DNA from: Ignavibacteria bacterium | Lineage (GTDB): Bacteria > Bacteroidota > Ignavibacteria > Kapaibacteriales > Kapaibacteriaceae | DNA: 64,000 bases | Direction of reading: 5' to 3' | Assembly (NCBI GenBank): GCA_015709655.1 | Contig: CP054181.1 | Span: forward strand, 1,422,207-1,486,206 | Part shown: positions 28,616 to 39,500 of the stretch, in pieces | How positions within the stretch are numbered: the first letter of the stretch is position 1 | Layout: each line of letters begins with the position of its first letter | Notes under the pieces: generated by a model | Seen by the model: only the letters and a program-made list of their open reading frames with translations | Database searches by the model: none | Told to the model about the DNA's origin: nothing | Made by a program: the position numbers and the translations under genes

Positions 28616-30658
28616 TTACATCGCTCTTCTGTACTGTCCGCCCACATCATATAATGCATGCGTAATCTGGCCAAGACTGCAGTACTTAACGGTCTCCATC
28701 AGTTCAGCAAATACATTCCCATTTGTGATGGCAACCCGTTTCAGGTTCTCAAGAGCTGCTTGTTTTTTTTCTGCATTTCGCTGCTGAAACTGTTGAACAT
28801 TTTTAATCTGTTGCTCTTTTTCGGTGGCTGTTGAGCGAATCACTTCTTCGGGAATAACTGTTGGCGAACCTTTTGAGCTCAGGAATGTGTTTACGCCGAT
28901 AATTGGGTACTTGCCGGTATGTTTCAGGTTTTCGTAGTACAAACTTTCTTCCTGAATTTTATTTCGCTGATACATACTTTCCATTGCACCAAGAACACCA
29001 CCCCGATCCGATATTTTCCGAAACTCCGAATAAACAGCCTGCTCAACAAGATCGGTTAACTCGTCAATAATAAAAGATCCCTGCAAAGGGTTTTCATTCT
29101 TTGCCAGCCCTAATTCCTTGTTAATAATCATTTGAATGGCAACAGCTCTGCGCACGCTTTCCTCTGTAGGGGTTGTGATGGCTTCATCATAAGCATTGGT
29201 ATGTAACGAGTTGCAATTATCATAAATAGCATAGAGGGCCTGAAGCGTTGTCCGAATGTCGTTAAAATCAATCTCTTGGGCGTGAAGGCTCCTGCCCGAC
29301 GTCTGAATATGGTACTTAAGCATTTGCGACCGTTCGTTACCACCATATTTGTGTTTGATAGCCTTGGCCCAAATTCTTCGGGCTACCCGTCCGATCACTG
29401 CGTACTCCGGATCGACACCATTCGAAAAGAAAAAGCTCAGGTTCGGAGCAAAATCATCGATGTTCATTCCTCTTGACAGATAGTACTCTACATAGGTAAA
29501 TCCGTTGGCGAGTGTCAAGGCAAGCTGAGTAATCGGGTTAGCGCCGGCTTCGGCGATATGATATCCGCTAATCGAAACGGAGTAGAAGTTCCGCACATTA
29601 TTGTCGATAAAAAACTGCTGAACATCCCCCATTAATCTCAGAGCGAACTCGGTACTAAATATGCATGTATTTTGTGCCTGGTCTTCTTTCAAAATATCGG
29701 CTTGTACAGTGCCGCGGACTGTTGTTAATGCACGAACCTTACACAGTTCATAATCGCTGGCACTTAGTACCTCGTTTCCGCTTACACCAAGCAGGCGCAA
29801 GCCCAACCCTGTATTTCCATCGGGCAGCACACGCTCACCATTACCGTCGAGATACTCCGGACACGAAAGTCCCAGAGAGCTGTATTTCTGTTTGATTTTC
29901 TCATTTACTTCTGGCCAGAGCCCCTTTTCATCAATCAGCTTTTCACATTCCTGGTCGATTGCCGCATTCATGAAAAACGCCAGTACCATGGGTGCAGGAC
30001 CATTAATCGTCATGGACACTGATGTTGATGGTGCTGTTAAGTCAAAGCCAGAGTAAAGTTTTTTAGCATCGTCGACGGTTGCGATACTAACACCGCTGTT
30101 CCCGATCTTTCCATAAACATCAGGACGGTACTGAGGATCCTCGCCATATAGCGTTACGCTATCAAATGCCGTTGAAAGCCGAGCCGCAGGCATTCCGGAA
30201 CTTAAATAGTGAAACCGTTTATTAGTACGTTCAGGACTTCCTTCGCCAGCAAACATTCGGGTAGGATCTTCATTCGTTCGTTTGAACGGATATACCCCGG
30301 CAGTATACGGAAACTCACCCGGAACATTTTCTGTTAAAACCCATCGAACAACCTCACCCCAGTCCGAAAAACGTGGTAGCGATATTTTGGGTACTCTTGT
30401 ATGAGATAGTGACTCTACATAATTACTAACACTGATTGTTTTGTTGCGTACCTTGTACGTGTACTCATCACCCTGATACGATGTCTTTTTACTATTCCAA
30501 TTCTCAAGAATACTTCTTACTTCCGGGCTTAGCTGTTCTTTTAGCAGAGCGGCCTGTGCTTCCAGAGCACTCACTATCTCCGAATTCGAAAGTGCAGAAT
30601 TCAGTTCGGGTAGTATTTCGCCTTTTGTAGAGCTCTGTGCAGACGTTGGCTTATCCAT
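28616..30658 (-). CDS. IcmF-type acyl-CoA mutase, catalytic (TIM-barrel) half as a separate gene
   Basis: The 680-residue protein matches the C-terminal half of the fused isobutyryl-CoA mutase IcmF. Near residues 120-175 it has [40 protein letters not shown] and [15 protein letters not shown], then [12 protein letters not shown] and the [12 protein letters not shown] core. It would rearrange isobutyryl-CoA and n-butyryl-CoA (or a related acyl-CoA) with adenosylcobalamin. There is no B12-binding domain; that domain and the G-protein chaperone are in the gene at 32039-33439, two genes upstream in the same run. A methylmalonyl-CoA mutase large subunit is the alternative, but the N-terminal motifs are those of IcmF. 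It follows the DUF4397 gene by 28 bases. Confidence 0.85.
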   Translation of the reverse strand: MDKPTSAQSSTKGEILPELNSALSNSEIVSALEAQAALLKEQLSPEVRSILENWNSKKTSYQGDEYTYKVRNKTISVSNYVESLSHTRVPKISLPRFSDWGEVVRWVLTENVPGEFPYTAGVYPFKRTNEDPTRMFAGEGSPERTNKRFHYLSSGMPAARLSTAFDSVTLYGEDPQYRPDVYGKIGNSGVSIATVDDAKKLYSGFDLTAPSTSVSMTINGPAPMVLAFFMNAAIDQECEKLIDEKGLWPEVNEKIKQKYSSLGLSCPEYLDGNGERVLPDGNTGLGLRLLGVSGNEVLSASDYELCKVRALTTVRGTVQADILKEDQAQNTCIFSTEFALRLMGDVQQFFIDNNVRNFYSVSISGYHIAEAGANPITQLALTLANGFTYVEYYLSRGMNIDDFAPNLSFFFSNGVDPEYAVIGRVARRIWAKAIKHKYGGNERSQMLKYHIQTSGRSLHAQEIDFNDIRTTLQALYAIYDNCNSLHTNAYDEAITTPTEESVRRAVAIQMIINKELGLAKNENPLQGSFIIDELTDLVEQAVYSEFRKISDRGGVLGAMESMYQRNKIQEESLYYENLKHTGKYPIIGVNTFLSSKGSPTVIPEEVIRSTATEKEQQIKNVQQFQQRNAEKKQAALENLKRVAITNGNVFAELMETVKYCSLGQITHALYDVGGQYRRAM

Positions 30659-30686
30659 GTATAAACTCGAGAATCAGAGAAATGAT

Positions 30687-32009
30687 TTAGTTGTGATTAA
30701 CCACATAAACTTTAAGATTGCCCGAGGTTTTGTTGCCGCCGAGCCACATTGTATATACCCGTCCATTCTCGAATGTTACGTTCTCTTGCGAGTAGTAGTT
30801 TGCAGTGGAGTCAGGCTCACGGAATTTCATTGAGTACGTACCTGCCGGTAGTCGAAGAAAGTTGCTGCCGCTGGTAGGTGAGGTTGAAACCTGTCGGTAC
30901 GACATGTTTTGCATCCCGGGCACAGGGTAATCTGTTGGAATTGTAGTAATAACGTTTAACTTTGGTGCTTCGGGTGACAGGTGGATAAAGCGTACCAGGG
31001 CTGTTGAAGGATCAGCCGTCTCCTCATCGGTTAACTCCAGGGTTCCGGCACTTAGCGGGCTTACAGCACCAATTAAAAACACAGAGTATTTTTTTCCGTT
31101 TACAAGATTGATTGGGCGGTTGGACACCAGAGCCGTGTTTCCCATTGCGGCAGTATACGTGCCTTGTCCGGCCGCTACCGATAAATATGGTGTACTGCTG
31201 CCAAATGCCAGACCTTTAACCTGCGGACTTGTAGCGTTAATTGCTACGTCGATCTGACTGGCACCAACAACAGCATTAATAAACGCCACATTTGATGTTG
31301 CGGCCGATGGGGTCAGATCCACGAAGGTATCTCCGTTACCACCATCGTTAAATACTCGTACCCCAAAAGGATATGCGTCATCGGTTCTGCTTGTCCCGTG
31401 GACGATAAACGTATACGATGTTTGTGACTGAAGAACGATGGGTGCATAATTCACCTCGAAGGTAGAGTCACCCTTGCGTTTTAACGAAAATGAATACGTA
31501 CCATCAATTAAATCAGCATTGGGGCTTACTGTTACTCTCCGAACCGGACCCAGAAGTTTAGTTTGAGCACCCGTTAACCACAACTCATATTCAACATTTT
31601 GATCGTTGGTACAGTTTGCCAGTTTTATTCTTGATTTGCCAATACCAACTTGTCTGCCATCGGCTACAAACGCAGCAGCAAAGGCAGCTGAGGGAGGAAA
31701 TGCAATTACAGTGTACGAACCTCCTTCCGCAAGGGACTGTTTGGAAGAATTCCGTGGCTGGCTTTCACCGGCCTGATGTACGGCTACGTCGAGGTCGCCA
31801 ACAGACACTTGCTTGTATCCACTGCTTTGTCCGAACGTGGTTCCCGAAGTAGCCAGTTTACCATTTACATAAACATCCAGTGCACCTCCGTCGTACACCA
31901 TGTTTATCATCCGGAGATTTGCTGAAACCGGTTGAGGATTGTTTGTGTTATCGTCACAACCAATCAGAAGAAATAGTCCCAAAGCAAGAAAAGCCAGGAT
32001 GTACCGCAT
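30687..32009 (-). CDS. DUF4397 lipoprotein encoded between the two mutase halves
   Basis: The 440-residue protein starts with a lipoprotein signal (MRYILAFLALGLFLLIGCDDN), so the mature protein begins with a lipidated Cys. It contains at least two DUF4397 beta-sandwich units: LRMINMVYDGGALDVYVNGK with YKQVSVGDLDVAVHQAG near residues 30-110, and NVAFINAVVGASQIDVAI with SVAAGQGTYTAAMGN near 235-300. A third, VRFIHLSPEAPKLNVITT with RLPAGTYSMKFREP, follows. The function of the family is unknown. A GAGGAA site precedes the ATG at 32009. Gaps of 29 and 28 bases to its neighbours make co-transcription with the mutase genes very likely, although an outer-membrane lipoprotein has no evident link to a cytoplasmic mutase. 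Confidence 0.85.
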   Translation of the reverse strand: MRYILAFLALGLFLLIGCDDNTNNPQPVSANLRMINMVYDGGALDVYVNGKLATSGTTFGQSSGYKQVSVGDLDVAVHQAGESQPRNSSKQSLAEGGSYTVIAFPPSAAFAAAFVADGRQVGIGKSRIKLANCTNDQNVEYELWLTGAQTKLLGPVRRVTVSPNADLIDGTYSFSLKRKGDSTFEVNYAPIVLQSQTSYTFIVHGTSRTDDAYPFGVRVFNDGGNGDTFVDLTPSAATSNVAFINAVVGASQIDVAINATSPQVKGLAFGSSTPYLSVAAGQGTYTAAMGNTALVSNRPINLVNGKKYSVFLIGAVSPLSAGTLELTDEETADPSTALVRFIHLSPEAPKLNVITTIPTDYPVPGMQNMSYRQVSTSPTSGSNFLRLPAGTYSMKFREPDSTANYYSQENVTFENGRVYTMWLGGNKTSGNLKVYVVNHN

Positions 32010-32038
32010 AATTGTTCCTCAGAGTAGTGCTGACATCA

Positions 32039-33439
32039 TTATGAATTTTTTAAAAAGTCAATTGTACCGGTTATCTGCCACAGCTGCTGTGCAGTTGAGC
32101 TTTGCTTATCTACGTAGTGCTGATACCTGTCGCTTTCTTCTGCTATCTCGGCCAAGTAGCGCATTCTGTCAGGTGGAATTATGTAGATTTTCTCTGATTG
32201 TTCGTATTCAGGCAGTATGCCGGTTTTCCATTTTACTGAACACTTTTCATTGATTTTCTGAATTATGGCTGAATACAGAACATTGGTTCCGTGGTCATTG
32301 AACTGCGAAGCAATTGTTCCATACACGGGCATTGAGTCGGGGCTCTGGTCAAAAAGAAGTCGGCTTCGTTGATATTGCTTTCGAACATCCCGCAGAGCAT
32401 CATCTGCACCCCTTTTATCGAACTTGTTCAGGGCAACAATGTCAGCATAGTCAATCATGTCTATTTTCTCAAGCTGTGATGCTGCGCCGTATTCCGGAGT
32501 CATCACGTATAGGCTTACGTCAGCTACGTCCACTATTTGCGAGTCACTCTGTCCGATACCTGCTGTTTCAACGATTATCAAGTCGAAACCGGCGAATGAT
32601 AATACACGTAGTGAGTCATGAACGGCTTCGTTAATTGCAACGTGAGCGGCTCGTGTAGCAAACGATCGCATATACACGTTGGGATGGTGAACGGAGTTCA
32701 TCCGGATCCTGTCGCCTAATAACGCACCTCCGGTTCTTCGTTTTGAGGGATCGATACTAAGAATAGCAATTTTCTTTTCAGGAAAATCATGCATAAACCT
32801 TCGAACAAATTCGTCGGTCAGCGACGACTTACCTGCACCGCCGGTTCCGGTAATTCCCAGTACCGGTGACCGTTTCGCATTTTTCGCAAATGCAAATTTC
32901 TGTGTGTTTTTATGTTCAGTAGCTGTAACAGCCTGGGCAATAGCAAGAGCATTGCCTGCCATTACTTCTTCCTCCAGTTTATTGCCAAAAACATCAGGGA
33001 GTTCAACGTCTGCTTGCTGTACAACATCATTAATCATACCCTGCAGACCCATTTCTCGTCCGTCATCAGGAGAGTATAGTCTGGCAATACCATACTTGTG
33101 TAATTCATCTAACTCTGAAGGTAGAATCGTGCCGCCACCGCCACCAAACACCTTAATATGTCCGGCCAGCTTTTCGTGTAATAAATCAAGCATGTACTTA
33201 AAGTACTCTACATGCCCCCCCTGATACGAGGTCATCGCAATGGCATGGGCATCTTCCTGAATAGCAGCATCTACCACTTCGGCAACGGACCGGTTATGTC
33301 CCAAATGTATGACCTCGCAGCCGGTAGCCTGGATAATGCGCCTCATAATGTTAATTGCTGCATCGTGTCCGTCGAACAGCGAAGCAGCCGTAACAATCCG
33401 AACGGTGTGAACTGGTTGGTATGGAGACGGGTTTTTCAT
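32039..33439 (-). CDS. IcmF-type mutase: B12-binding domain fused to MeaI-like GTPase
   Basis: The ATG at 33439 is preferred over the GTG at 33451, giving 466 residues. Residues ~10-145 are the cobalamin-binding domain, with [17 protein letters not shown] (the His that ligates cobalt is in DGH) and [15 protein letters not shown], both typical of IcmF. Residues ~190-466 are a G3E-type GTPase with the P-loop [12 protein letters not shown], the switch segment [14 protein letters not shown] and the guanine motif NKFDKRG. In IcmF this GTPase loads and protects the B12 cofactor. Here the protein stops where the mutase barrel would begin; the barrel is encoded at 28616-30658. This is the first gene of the three-gene run. 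Confidence 0.87.
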   Translation of the reverse strand: MKNPSPYQPVHTVRIVTAASLFDGHDAAINIMRRIIQATGCEVIHLGHNRSVAEVVDAAIQEDAHAIAMTSYQGGHVEYFKYMLDLLHEKLAGHIKVFGGGGGTILPSELDELHKYGIARLYSPDDGREMGLQGMINDVVQQADVELPDVFGNKLEEEVMAGNALAIAQAVTATEHKNTQKFAFAKNAKRSPVLGITGTGGAGKSSLTDEFVRRFMHDFPEKKIAILSIDPSKRRTGGALLGDRIRMNSVHHPNVYMRSFATRAAHVAINEAVHDSLRVLSFAGFDLIIVETAGIGQSDSQIVDVADVSLYVMTPEYGAASQLEKIDMIDYADIVALNKFDKRGADDALRDVRKQYQRSRLLFDQSPDSMPVYGTIASQFNDHGTNVLYSAIIQKINEKCSVKWKTGILPEYEQSEKIYIIPPDRMRYLAEIAEESDRYQHYVDKQSSTAQQLWQITGTIDFLKNS

Positions 33440-33535
33440 TGTCAGCTTCACACGTGTGAGTAATACGTAAGCGGTAAAATTACGGTTTTTTGGTTGTTAG
33501 TCTTTGTACAAGAACCATTGTGGCTATTTTGCCAT

Positions 33536-34918
33536 GTGAAGGAATTTACTGTGTTAGGTGGTGCCGAAGAAATTGGTGCCAATTGCTTTCATTATAATTT
33601 GTTTGGGACCGGAATAGTTGTCGATGCCGGACTTCATCCGCGTGAACGTGGCTACCGTACCTTCCCTGAGTTAGAATATATTAACGGAAAGCCGGTTGAT
33701 CATTTACTTATTACCCATGCGCACTCCGACCATTTAGGTGGTGTACCGTATGTTTTACGCAGACATCCCAATGTGCGCATTTGTATGACGCGTGCCACGC
33801 GCGACCTAAGCCATGTAATGCTTAATAACAACGGCCGACTGCTTAGGGGTGAGGTTACGGCACATTTTACCAAGGAACAGCTCGAATACTACCAGCGGGA
33901 ACAAATTCAGCTTGTTCGTTCCTCCTTTGATGCAGCCGACTATAAGGAGCCCTTTGTAATTACCGGTTATTCCGGACAGCCGGTTACGGCTGTGTTTCAT
34001 TGGGCTGGCCATATACTTGGTTCTGCCGGGGTGGTTTTTGAGAGCAATGGCTTCAGAATTCTTCATACTGCTGACGTGCAGTTTCAGCCACAAAGCATTA
34101 TTAAATCGGCTCAACTTCCGCGTGTTCATGCTGATGTTGTGGTTACAGAGGCCACTAATTGTGCTTCAAGTTTCCCAATTGACTACCATGGGGAGTCACA
34201 AAAACTTAGTCGGTTTATTACCCAGATATCATCTCAAGGGGGCTCTGTTCTGATTCCATGTTTTGCCTTGGGAAAAACACAGGAGATTGTAAGCCGCCTT
34301 TATCAGTTAATGCAGCAAGGCTCAATTCCACGTCTTCCGATTTACACCGGTGGTATGGCTACGGCAATTTCACAGGTTTACGATTCATACTGTTATACCG
34401 AACCATTTAATCGTCCTGGCTTTAAGCTGGCAGATGTTCCTCAGGAAAAACTGTCGTGGGAAACTCTTCATACCAATGAATATCTTAAGTCCCCGGGTAT
34501 TGTCGTGGCATCCTCGGGGATGGTTAACAAGCGCACAATGAGTTATGTACTTGCCAAGTACTGGATGCGTGAACCAACATTTGGAATTGCATTTATCGGC
34601 TACCAGGACCCGTCGACTCCGGGTTATCAACTCCTCCATAGTGAAAAGAATAAAGCTTTTGACTTTGGAGGAAAGGAGTTTAAGCGACTCTGCGCCATAG
34701 AATCATTTCGGTTTAGTGCACATGCCGCTCAGGAAGATCTGGTTGGTTTCATCACTGATTGTACTCCCCATACTGTGGTTATTGTACATGGTGAGCGCGA
34801 GGCCTGCGAGGGTCTGGCACTTGCACTTAGAATGCGCATGCCAGGCCTTCGCATTATCATTCCCCGCATTGGAATAACCTATAATCTGGCTAACGAACAA
34901 TGGGAATCGGATGAATAG
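33536..34918 (+). CDS. Metallo-beta-lactamase/beta-CASP RNA-processing nuclease (CPSF-like)
   Basis: The GTG at 33536 starts the conserved sequence KEFTVLGGAEEIGANC and gives 461 residues; the longer frame would begin with TTG. The metal-binding HAHSDHLGG lies near residue 60, further His/Asp ligands near WAGHILGSAG and HTADVQ, and the beta-CASP part contains LIPCFALGKTQEI and VASSGMVNKRTMS. The C-terminal RMMBL segment FRFSAHAAQEDLV closes the fold. Relatives are 3'-end processing factors and exonucleases of the CPSF-73/YSH1 group; RNase J is more distant. The substrate is RNA by family knowledge. The last 29 bases overlap the end of the opposite-strand gene at 34890. Confidence 0.88.
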   Translation: MKEFTVLGGAEEIGANCFHYNLFGTGIVVDAGLHPRERGYRTFPELEYINGKPVDHLLITHAHSDHLGGVPYVLRRHPNVRICMTRATRDLSHVMLNNNGRLLRGEVTAHFTKEQLEYYQREQIQLVRSSFDAADYKEPFVITGYSGQPVTAVFHWAGHILGSAGVVFESNGFRILHTADVQFQPQSIIKSAQLPRVHADVVVTEATNCASSFPIDYHGESQKLSRFITQISSQGGSVLIPCFALGKTQEIVSRLYQLMQQGSIPRLPIYTGGMATAISQVYDSYCYTEPFNRPGFKLADVPQEKLSWETLHTNEYLKSPGIVVASSGMVNKRTMSYVLAKYWMREPTFGIAFIGYQDPSTPGYQLLHSEKNKAFDFGGKEFKRLCAIESFRFSAHAAQEDLVGFITDCTPHTVVIVHGEREACEGLALALRMRMPGLRIIIPRIGITYNLANEQWESDE

Positions 34919-35549
34919 AGTAGGGTCCGTTTCCATCACGAATCATTAAATAGTACATTCCGGCAGTAATTCCGGCAACATCTATGTCCATCCGATTTGT
35001 CTGGTCAGGTACGTCCACTGTTGTAATTATCTGCCCCTGCTGGTCATTCAGTATTAACCGCGTTACCTGTCGGCTGATTGGCCACGATACTGTAATCTTT
35101 TGTTGTACTGGTACCGGCTGAACATAGGCGGTAGCAGCGTGCTCCACGTCACTAATATGACTAATAGCCGGCTGCGGAGCAGTGATGGCGTGGAACCCGG
35201 GACTGAACACGATTTTTCTTGTATCGTGCTTATCACGCACGCCTATCCTGTACCATGAACCCAGGAGCAGATTGTACGGAAGCAGACATTGCTGTGTGCC
35301 GGATTCCAGGACGATGTCCGTGGCTAAGACTGTTGTTTGATTCCGTTCACCGTCAAACAAGACGATCTCCTTTAGGGGGCTTTGAAAATTGTTGTCCCAA
35401 GTAACAAATACACTCGATCCGCTACGAAACCCGCCTGTTAATGGGTTAAATGATATCTCAACTCCGGCAAACGATGGTGTTCCCTGACTCAAAAAACCCA
35501 TCATACAAAGCAAAGCGATGCCCTGGGCACCTTTGAATGGTGTTTTCAT
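34890..35549 (-). CDS. Small exported protein with T9SS-like C-terminal domain
   Basis: The 219-residue protein has a signal peptide ending in PSFA before Gly. The middle is a single beta-rich domain with VFVTWDNNFQSPLKEIVLFD and SWYRIGVRDKHDTRKIVF, resembling a fibronectin or Ig-like unit. The last 80 residues keep a sorting-domain outline (YVQPVPVQQKITVSWP, LILNDQQGQII, GMYYLMIRDGNG, HPIPIVR) with PVP where PNP is usual. It is the third and last gene of the run from 39788. Its 3' end overlaps the plus-strand nuclease gene by 29 bases, so the two transcripts are antisense at their ends. Confidence 0.7.
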   Translation of the reverse strand: MKTPFKGAQGIALLCMMGFLSQGTPSFAGVEISFNPLTGGFRSGSSVFVTWDNNFQSPLKEIVLFDGERNQTTVLATDIVLESGTQQCLLPYNLLLGSWYRIGVRDKHDTRKIVFSPGFHAITAPQPAISHISDVEHAATAYVQPVPVQQKITVSWPISRQVTRLILNDQQGQIITTVDVPDQTNRMDIDVAGITAGMYYLMIRDGNGPYSIHPIPIVR

Positions 35550-35595
35550 AATGTTTCCTAGTTGCAGTTGTTGGAAAAATATTTAAGAGTTCATT

Positions 35596-36561
35596 CTATG
35601 GATGAACTAAAAACCGCACTACCTTACTGCCAGACGGAGTATCAGCTACAGCCAAATACACTCCCGGCTGTAATCGTAATGGTATTGTAATCTGCGTAAA
35701 CTGACGTTGTACTGATTGAGCGTACGCCAATGAACCCTGTAGGTTGTATATCGTTATCCGACTAAAAATCCCGTTATCATTGTCAATACGGATAGCACCG
35801 GCGGCATTGTCCCAAATAACACGTACATCTCCGTTTTCACCTTCATCATTAACCTGTACCGAACTTTTATACCAAGCCGTAAATATGACAGTATCAATCG
35901 CAGGCCAGCACCAGTCACCAACTTCCTGATTTGCTTTTTTCGGATCAATATTCGCCTCAGGATAGTTTACTTCCCAATGTGAAAAAACTTGGTTGCCAAT
36001 TTCATCAGGACTGGATAAAATCAGGTGTTTGTTGTGGAAATGGACAGTTCGTGAATTAGGAAAGCCGTCCCATTCCATTATTAGAGTGGAGTCAGAGGCT
36101 CTTTTGGCTCTACCAGAAACGTAAGCATAATTCCGCTTAACAAATATTTTTTCATAAGTAGAATTACCACCCCACGATTTGCAGTCAAGCATAATCGTAT
36201 AATATCTGGGTGCTACATTTTTCAGATCATCAAAAATGAGAAATGGTTCTTCAGGAGTAATTGTAATCTCTCCGTCGTCCTTGTTCACAGTTACAGTTGC
36301 CTTGATTTGCACCAGATCATTTGTATTGGGTACCATCCGGTACAGTTTAACGGCATCATCAATGGTGCCTTTTACAATATCAGGTATTGTTGTACTCACC
36401 CCAATTGTCACCGATGTGGCACACATTGGAATATCAATATTGTTGTGTGAGTCCTGCAGCTCTACCCATGATGGGCAAAACTGTGTTTCCTGTGCGTTTA
36501 CACCCGAAATACACAGAATCATTACGGTTGTTAACCGATATAGCAAGGCTGTCTGTAACAT
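35596..36561 (-). CDS. Exported protein with T9SS-like C-terminal domain
   Basis: The ATG at 36561 follows GGGAGGT. The 321-residue protein has a signal peptide ending in GVNA before Gln. Residues 30-240 are beta-rich and contain VHFHNKHLILSS and FSHWEVNYPEANID, similar to units of the larger neighbouring protein at 36576. The last 75 residues (VRVIWDNAAGAIRIDND, RITIYNLQGSLAYAQ, GVYLAVADTPSG) look like a sorting domain without PNP. It starts 14 bases after the stop of the 1,070-residue gene, so the two are probably translated from one mRNA and may act together. Confidence 0.7.
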   Translation of the reverse strand: MLQTALLYRLTTVMILCISGVNAQETQFCPSWVELQDSHNNIDIPMCATSVTIGVSTTIPDIVKGTIDDAVKLYRMVPNTNDLVQIKATVTVNKDDGEITITPEEPFLIFDDLKNVAPRYYTIMLDCKSWGGNSTYEKIFVKRNYAYVSGRAKRASDSTLIMEWDGFPNSRTVHFHNKHLILSSPDEIGNQVFSHWEVNYPEANIDPKKANQEVGDWCWPAIDTVIFTAWYKSSVQVNDEGENGDVRVIWDNAAGAIRIDNDNGIFSRITIYNLQGSLAYAQSVQRQFTQITIPLRLQPGVYLAVADTPSGSKVVRFLVHP

Positions 36562-36575
36562 AAGAACCTCCCAGT

Positions 36576-39500
36576 TTAGCGCACGACAGCGCGATGTAAA
36601 ACAAGTTGTGGTTTAAGCCAGTAGGATGCATTTTCAGAGCCGATTTCAAAAAGCTCAGTAGCCCTTCTTCCGTTCCATAGTGTATCCCCATACCCCCGGA
36701 AGTCACCAGTCCCAATATGTTCATCTTGTTCGTCTGCAGGCAATAGAGCAGAAACAAATGATGTAGCCAGTCCAATTAATTTAGCAATTATTTTTTCATT
36801 TGATTCTTTTTTTGAATCAGAATACGATTTTGCCTCGTCTTTCACCTCTTCCAAAAAGTCGTGAACCCGGTTTACAAAACAGTCGTTTTCATCCTTACAG
36901 TCTTCGTCGTACGACGAAATGTACCACCAGACAACATCGCCCCGTGCCATCCAGTTCGGCTGTGTAATCAGCCCGTTTCCACTCATTCTTACGATTCCAT
37001 CGTTATCACTATATGGAATAGTACATTCTCCGGGTGGGATGCCTTGCTGTTCTGAACAGTCTGGTATTCGCCTGAACGCCTCATCTACATCCACGAAGCC
37101 ATTCGATCCAATAATACCTCCCATTGTTACATGATAAGTATCGCCACTGTTACTAAACACAAAATCAAAATCACCATCGTAGTCAAACTTTATTTTCTCA
37201 AACGTAATCTGGTAAGCAGGCATTTCTACATCGGACATTTGAAAGTGGAATGCTGACTCCATTGTGATTCCGCCAAGAGCCTTTGTGTCGGTCGTGCACA
37301 GAATATCAACTTGTCCGGTATGCAGGGCTTGTAGTATTGGGCTTGAATTGGGATCCATGACCCACAGCGACACTGTTCTTGGACTTTCGTAGGGTGAACT
37401 GATAAAGTCTGTATTACCATATTGTGATGTGGTTGAAAAATCCAGATTGGTTTCTGCGGGATTACTACAAAGGAAATTATCGAACGACCTCATCTTTATT
37501 GACCCGTCATAGACAGTTTGCTGATTCACGGGCAGAGTAAAGCGGATTTTTACGTTAATACCTCGGGATGGTTCGTACTCTATTTGCCGACTGTTTACGG
37601 GTTCGTCATCGAATTGGTCGCGATAAACCTCCGGGTCGAGCCAGCGTTCTTCCCATTTCCATGCGTTGCGATTCTTACCGGTAAGTACTCGTAGTCGGCA
37701 TCCGATTTTTTCAACGCCAAAACCTTGGCGGTACAGTCCTCGAATTCGGATTTCCGGATAGCCAGATGCAACCACATTGCAGGTAGATTCTTCGAACAGT
37801 GCCTGCTGGCCGTTTATTTCAAAAGTGTAGGTAATAGGCTGCGTATCGGTTTGTTCGGGTAATACATATTTCTCCAGCTCGGCGAAACCAATCCATTTCT
37901 GGCCACGGACAGGTGACTCAGATACAATCAATTTAACTACGTCGCCACAGCGCAGACTGTATGGTGAGTACTGAATGTTGCCATCCTTACACGTGATAGT
38001 GGTTAGTGTTGGCCACGACACTTTTCCGTTCAATATGAGCCTTACCTTAACAGTAATCTTTGTATTGGCATTAAACTGGGCATCCGGTATCATATCTGTT
38101 GGGTCGTCACGTGACAGCAATACTTTATCTACCCGCAAGCTTACTCTGCGCCGTTGTACGAAGAACGTTAACATATTGGCAGGCCAGGTTGTAACTGCCG
38201 ATGCACAGTATTCGTCTGTAGGCTCGTCTAAAAAAACATAGTCATTGCGTTCGTTATCATAATATCCAACAATTTCCCAGCATGGATTAGTAGTAATGCA
38301 AATGGATTCTAACTGCGGAGAGCTGGTACAGATAGTTCTTTCTGTGGTAAAGGAAACCACCTCGTTTAAATCCCATCCTTCGTCATCATCTTGGTTGGCT
38401 ATCCGTGCCTGCAGACAATATTGGGCGTCAGCAGGATTTACTTTTTCGAAGTTGGGCACTAACGTAACCCCGACACCAGGCCTGAGAGCCCACCACGGAA
38501 CTGAGCTGAACTTTTTCTTCCCATTCTGCGTATTGTCGCCAAATTTTATTGACGATCCGAGCAATGTGGTTGTATCTGACCAGATCACTTTCCAATCAAC
38601 AAACTCATATCCGTCCTTACTCACGGCTACCATTCTGAATAGCGGATTGTCATCGGTAATGTAAATGGTATCACTTTCCGTCAGCTCCGAAATCTGAACA
38701 CCGCTGCTGTCATGAATTCTTACCCGCCCACCTGAATCGATTTTAACAACAACATTTAGTGAATCTAACTTCTCTAACAATGCCGTCAGAAAAATATCAC
38801 GCTGAAGTTCTGAACAGTCCACTTGAAACGAAGGATCATCCATTTCTTCGACATCTGCGTACGAACTTTGCCACTTAACAACACGCCATCTGTTAGGAAG
38901 GTCCCGCGGTGTGTGTATTTGTACGGTTTCGCCTACCCGAACCACGCGGGACATTGCGGTAAACACGTCCTGAATTTCGGCAGGAATTTCAGAACCACTG
39001 CTTGCCGATGCAGAAACCTTCATCGTAGCTGCTGACCGGACAACGGTACGATACTTCACGTCATCATCCGGGTTTCCCGTTATTGTACTAAGTGATCCTG
39101 TTAGAGTTAACACGGCACCTATCGGCCACTGGCCGGCGGGTTTTATCACAATACTGTCATTTTTAATTTCAAGGTTAAAGGGCAGCGGTTCGTCGAAATT
39201 GTTTTCGGTATGATTTGTTGATACACTGATCACTCTTTGTGCAAACTCTAAGCCCCTTACCGGCATTGACTTAACCCGAATGTAGATTGCTTCTGTGCAG
39301 CCAATGTATCCAGTATGATTTATTGAACTCCACTGAACGAACGGTGTTTCGGACACTGTGGAGAACGTTGCTTCCAGGTCCGGCATTTGTCCTGCAGGTT
39401 GACCTTTCAGCCATAATCCCGACACCTTTATCCTGTATGTTTTACCAGGCAACAATCTGTATGGCTTGAATTGCAGCGTCTGCGGATCCTTTAGACTGTA

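Noticed and set aside
33443..33454. TCACACGTGTGA palindrome near the mutase GTPase start, checked as a third parS site
   Set aside because: The core CACGTG is shared, but the flanks differ from the parS consensus at several positions.
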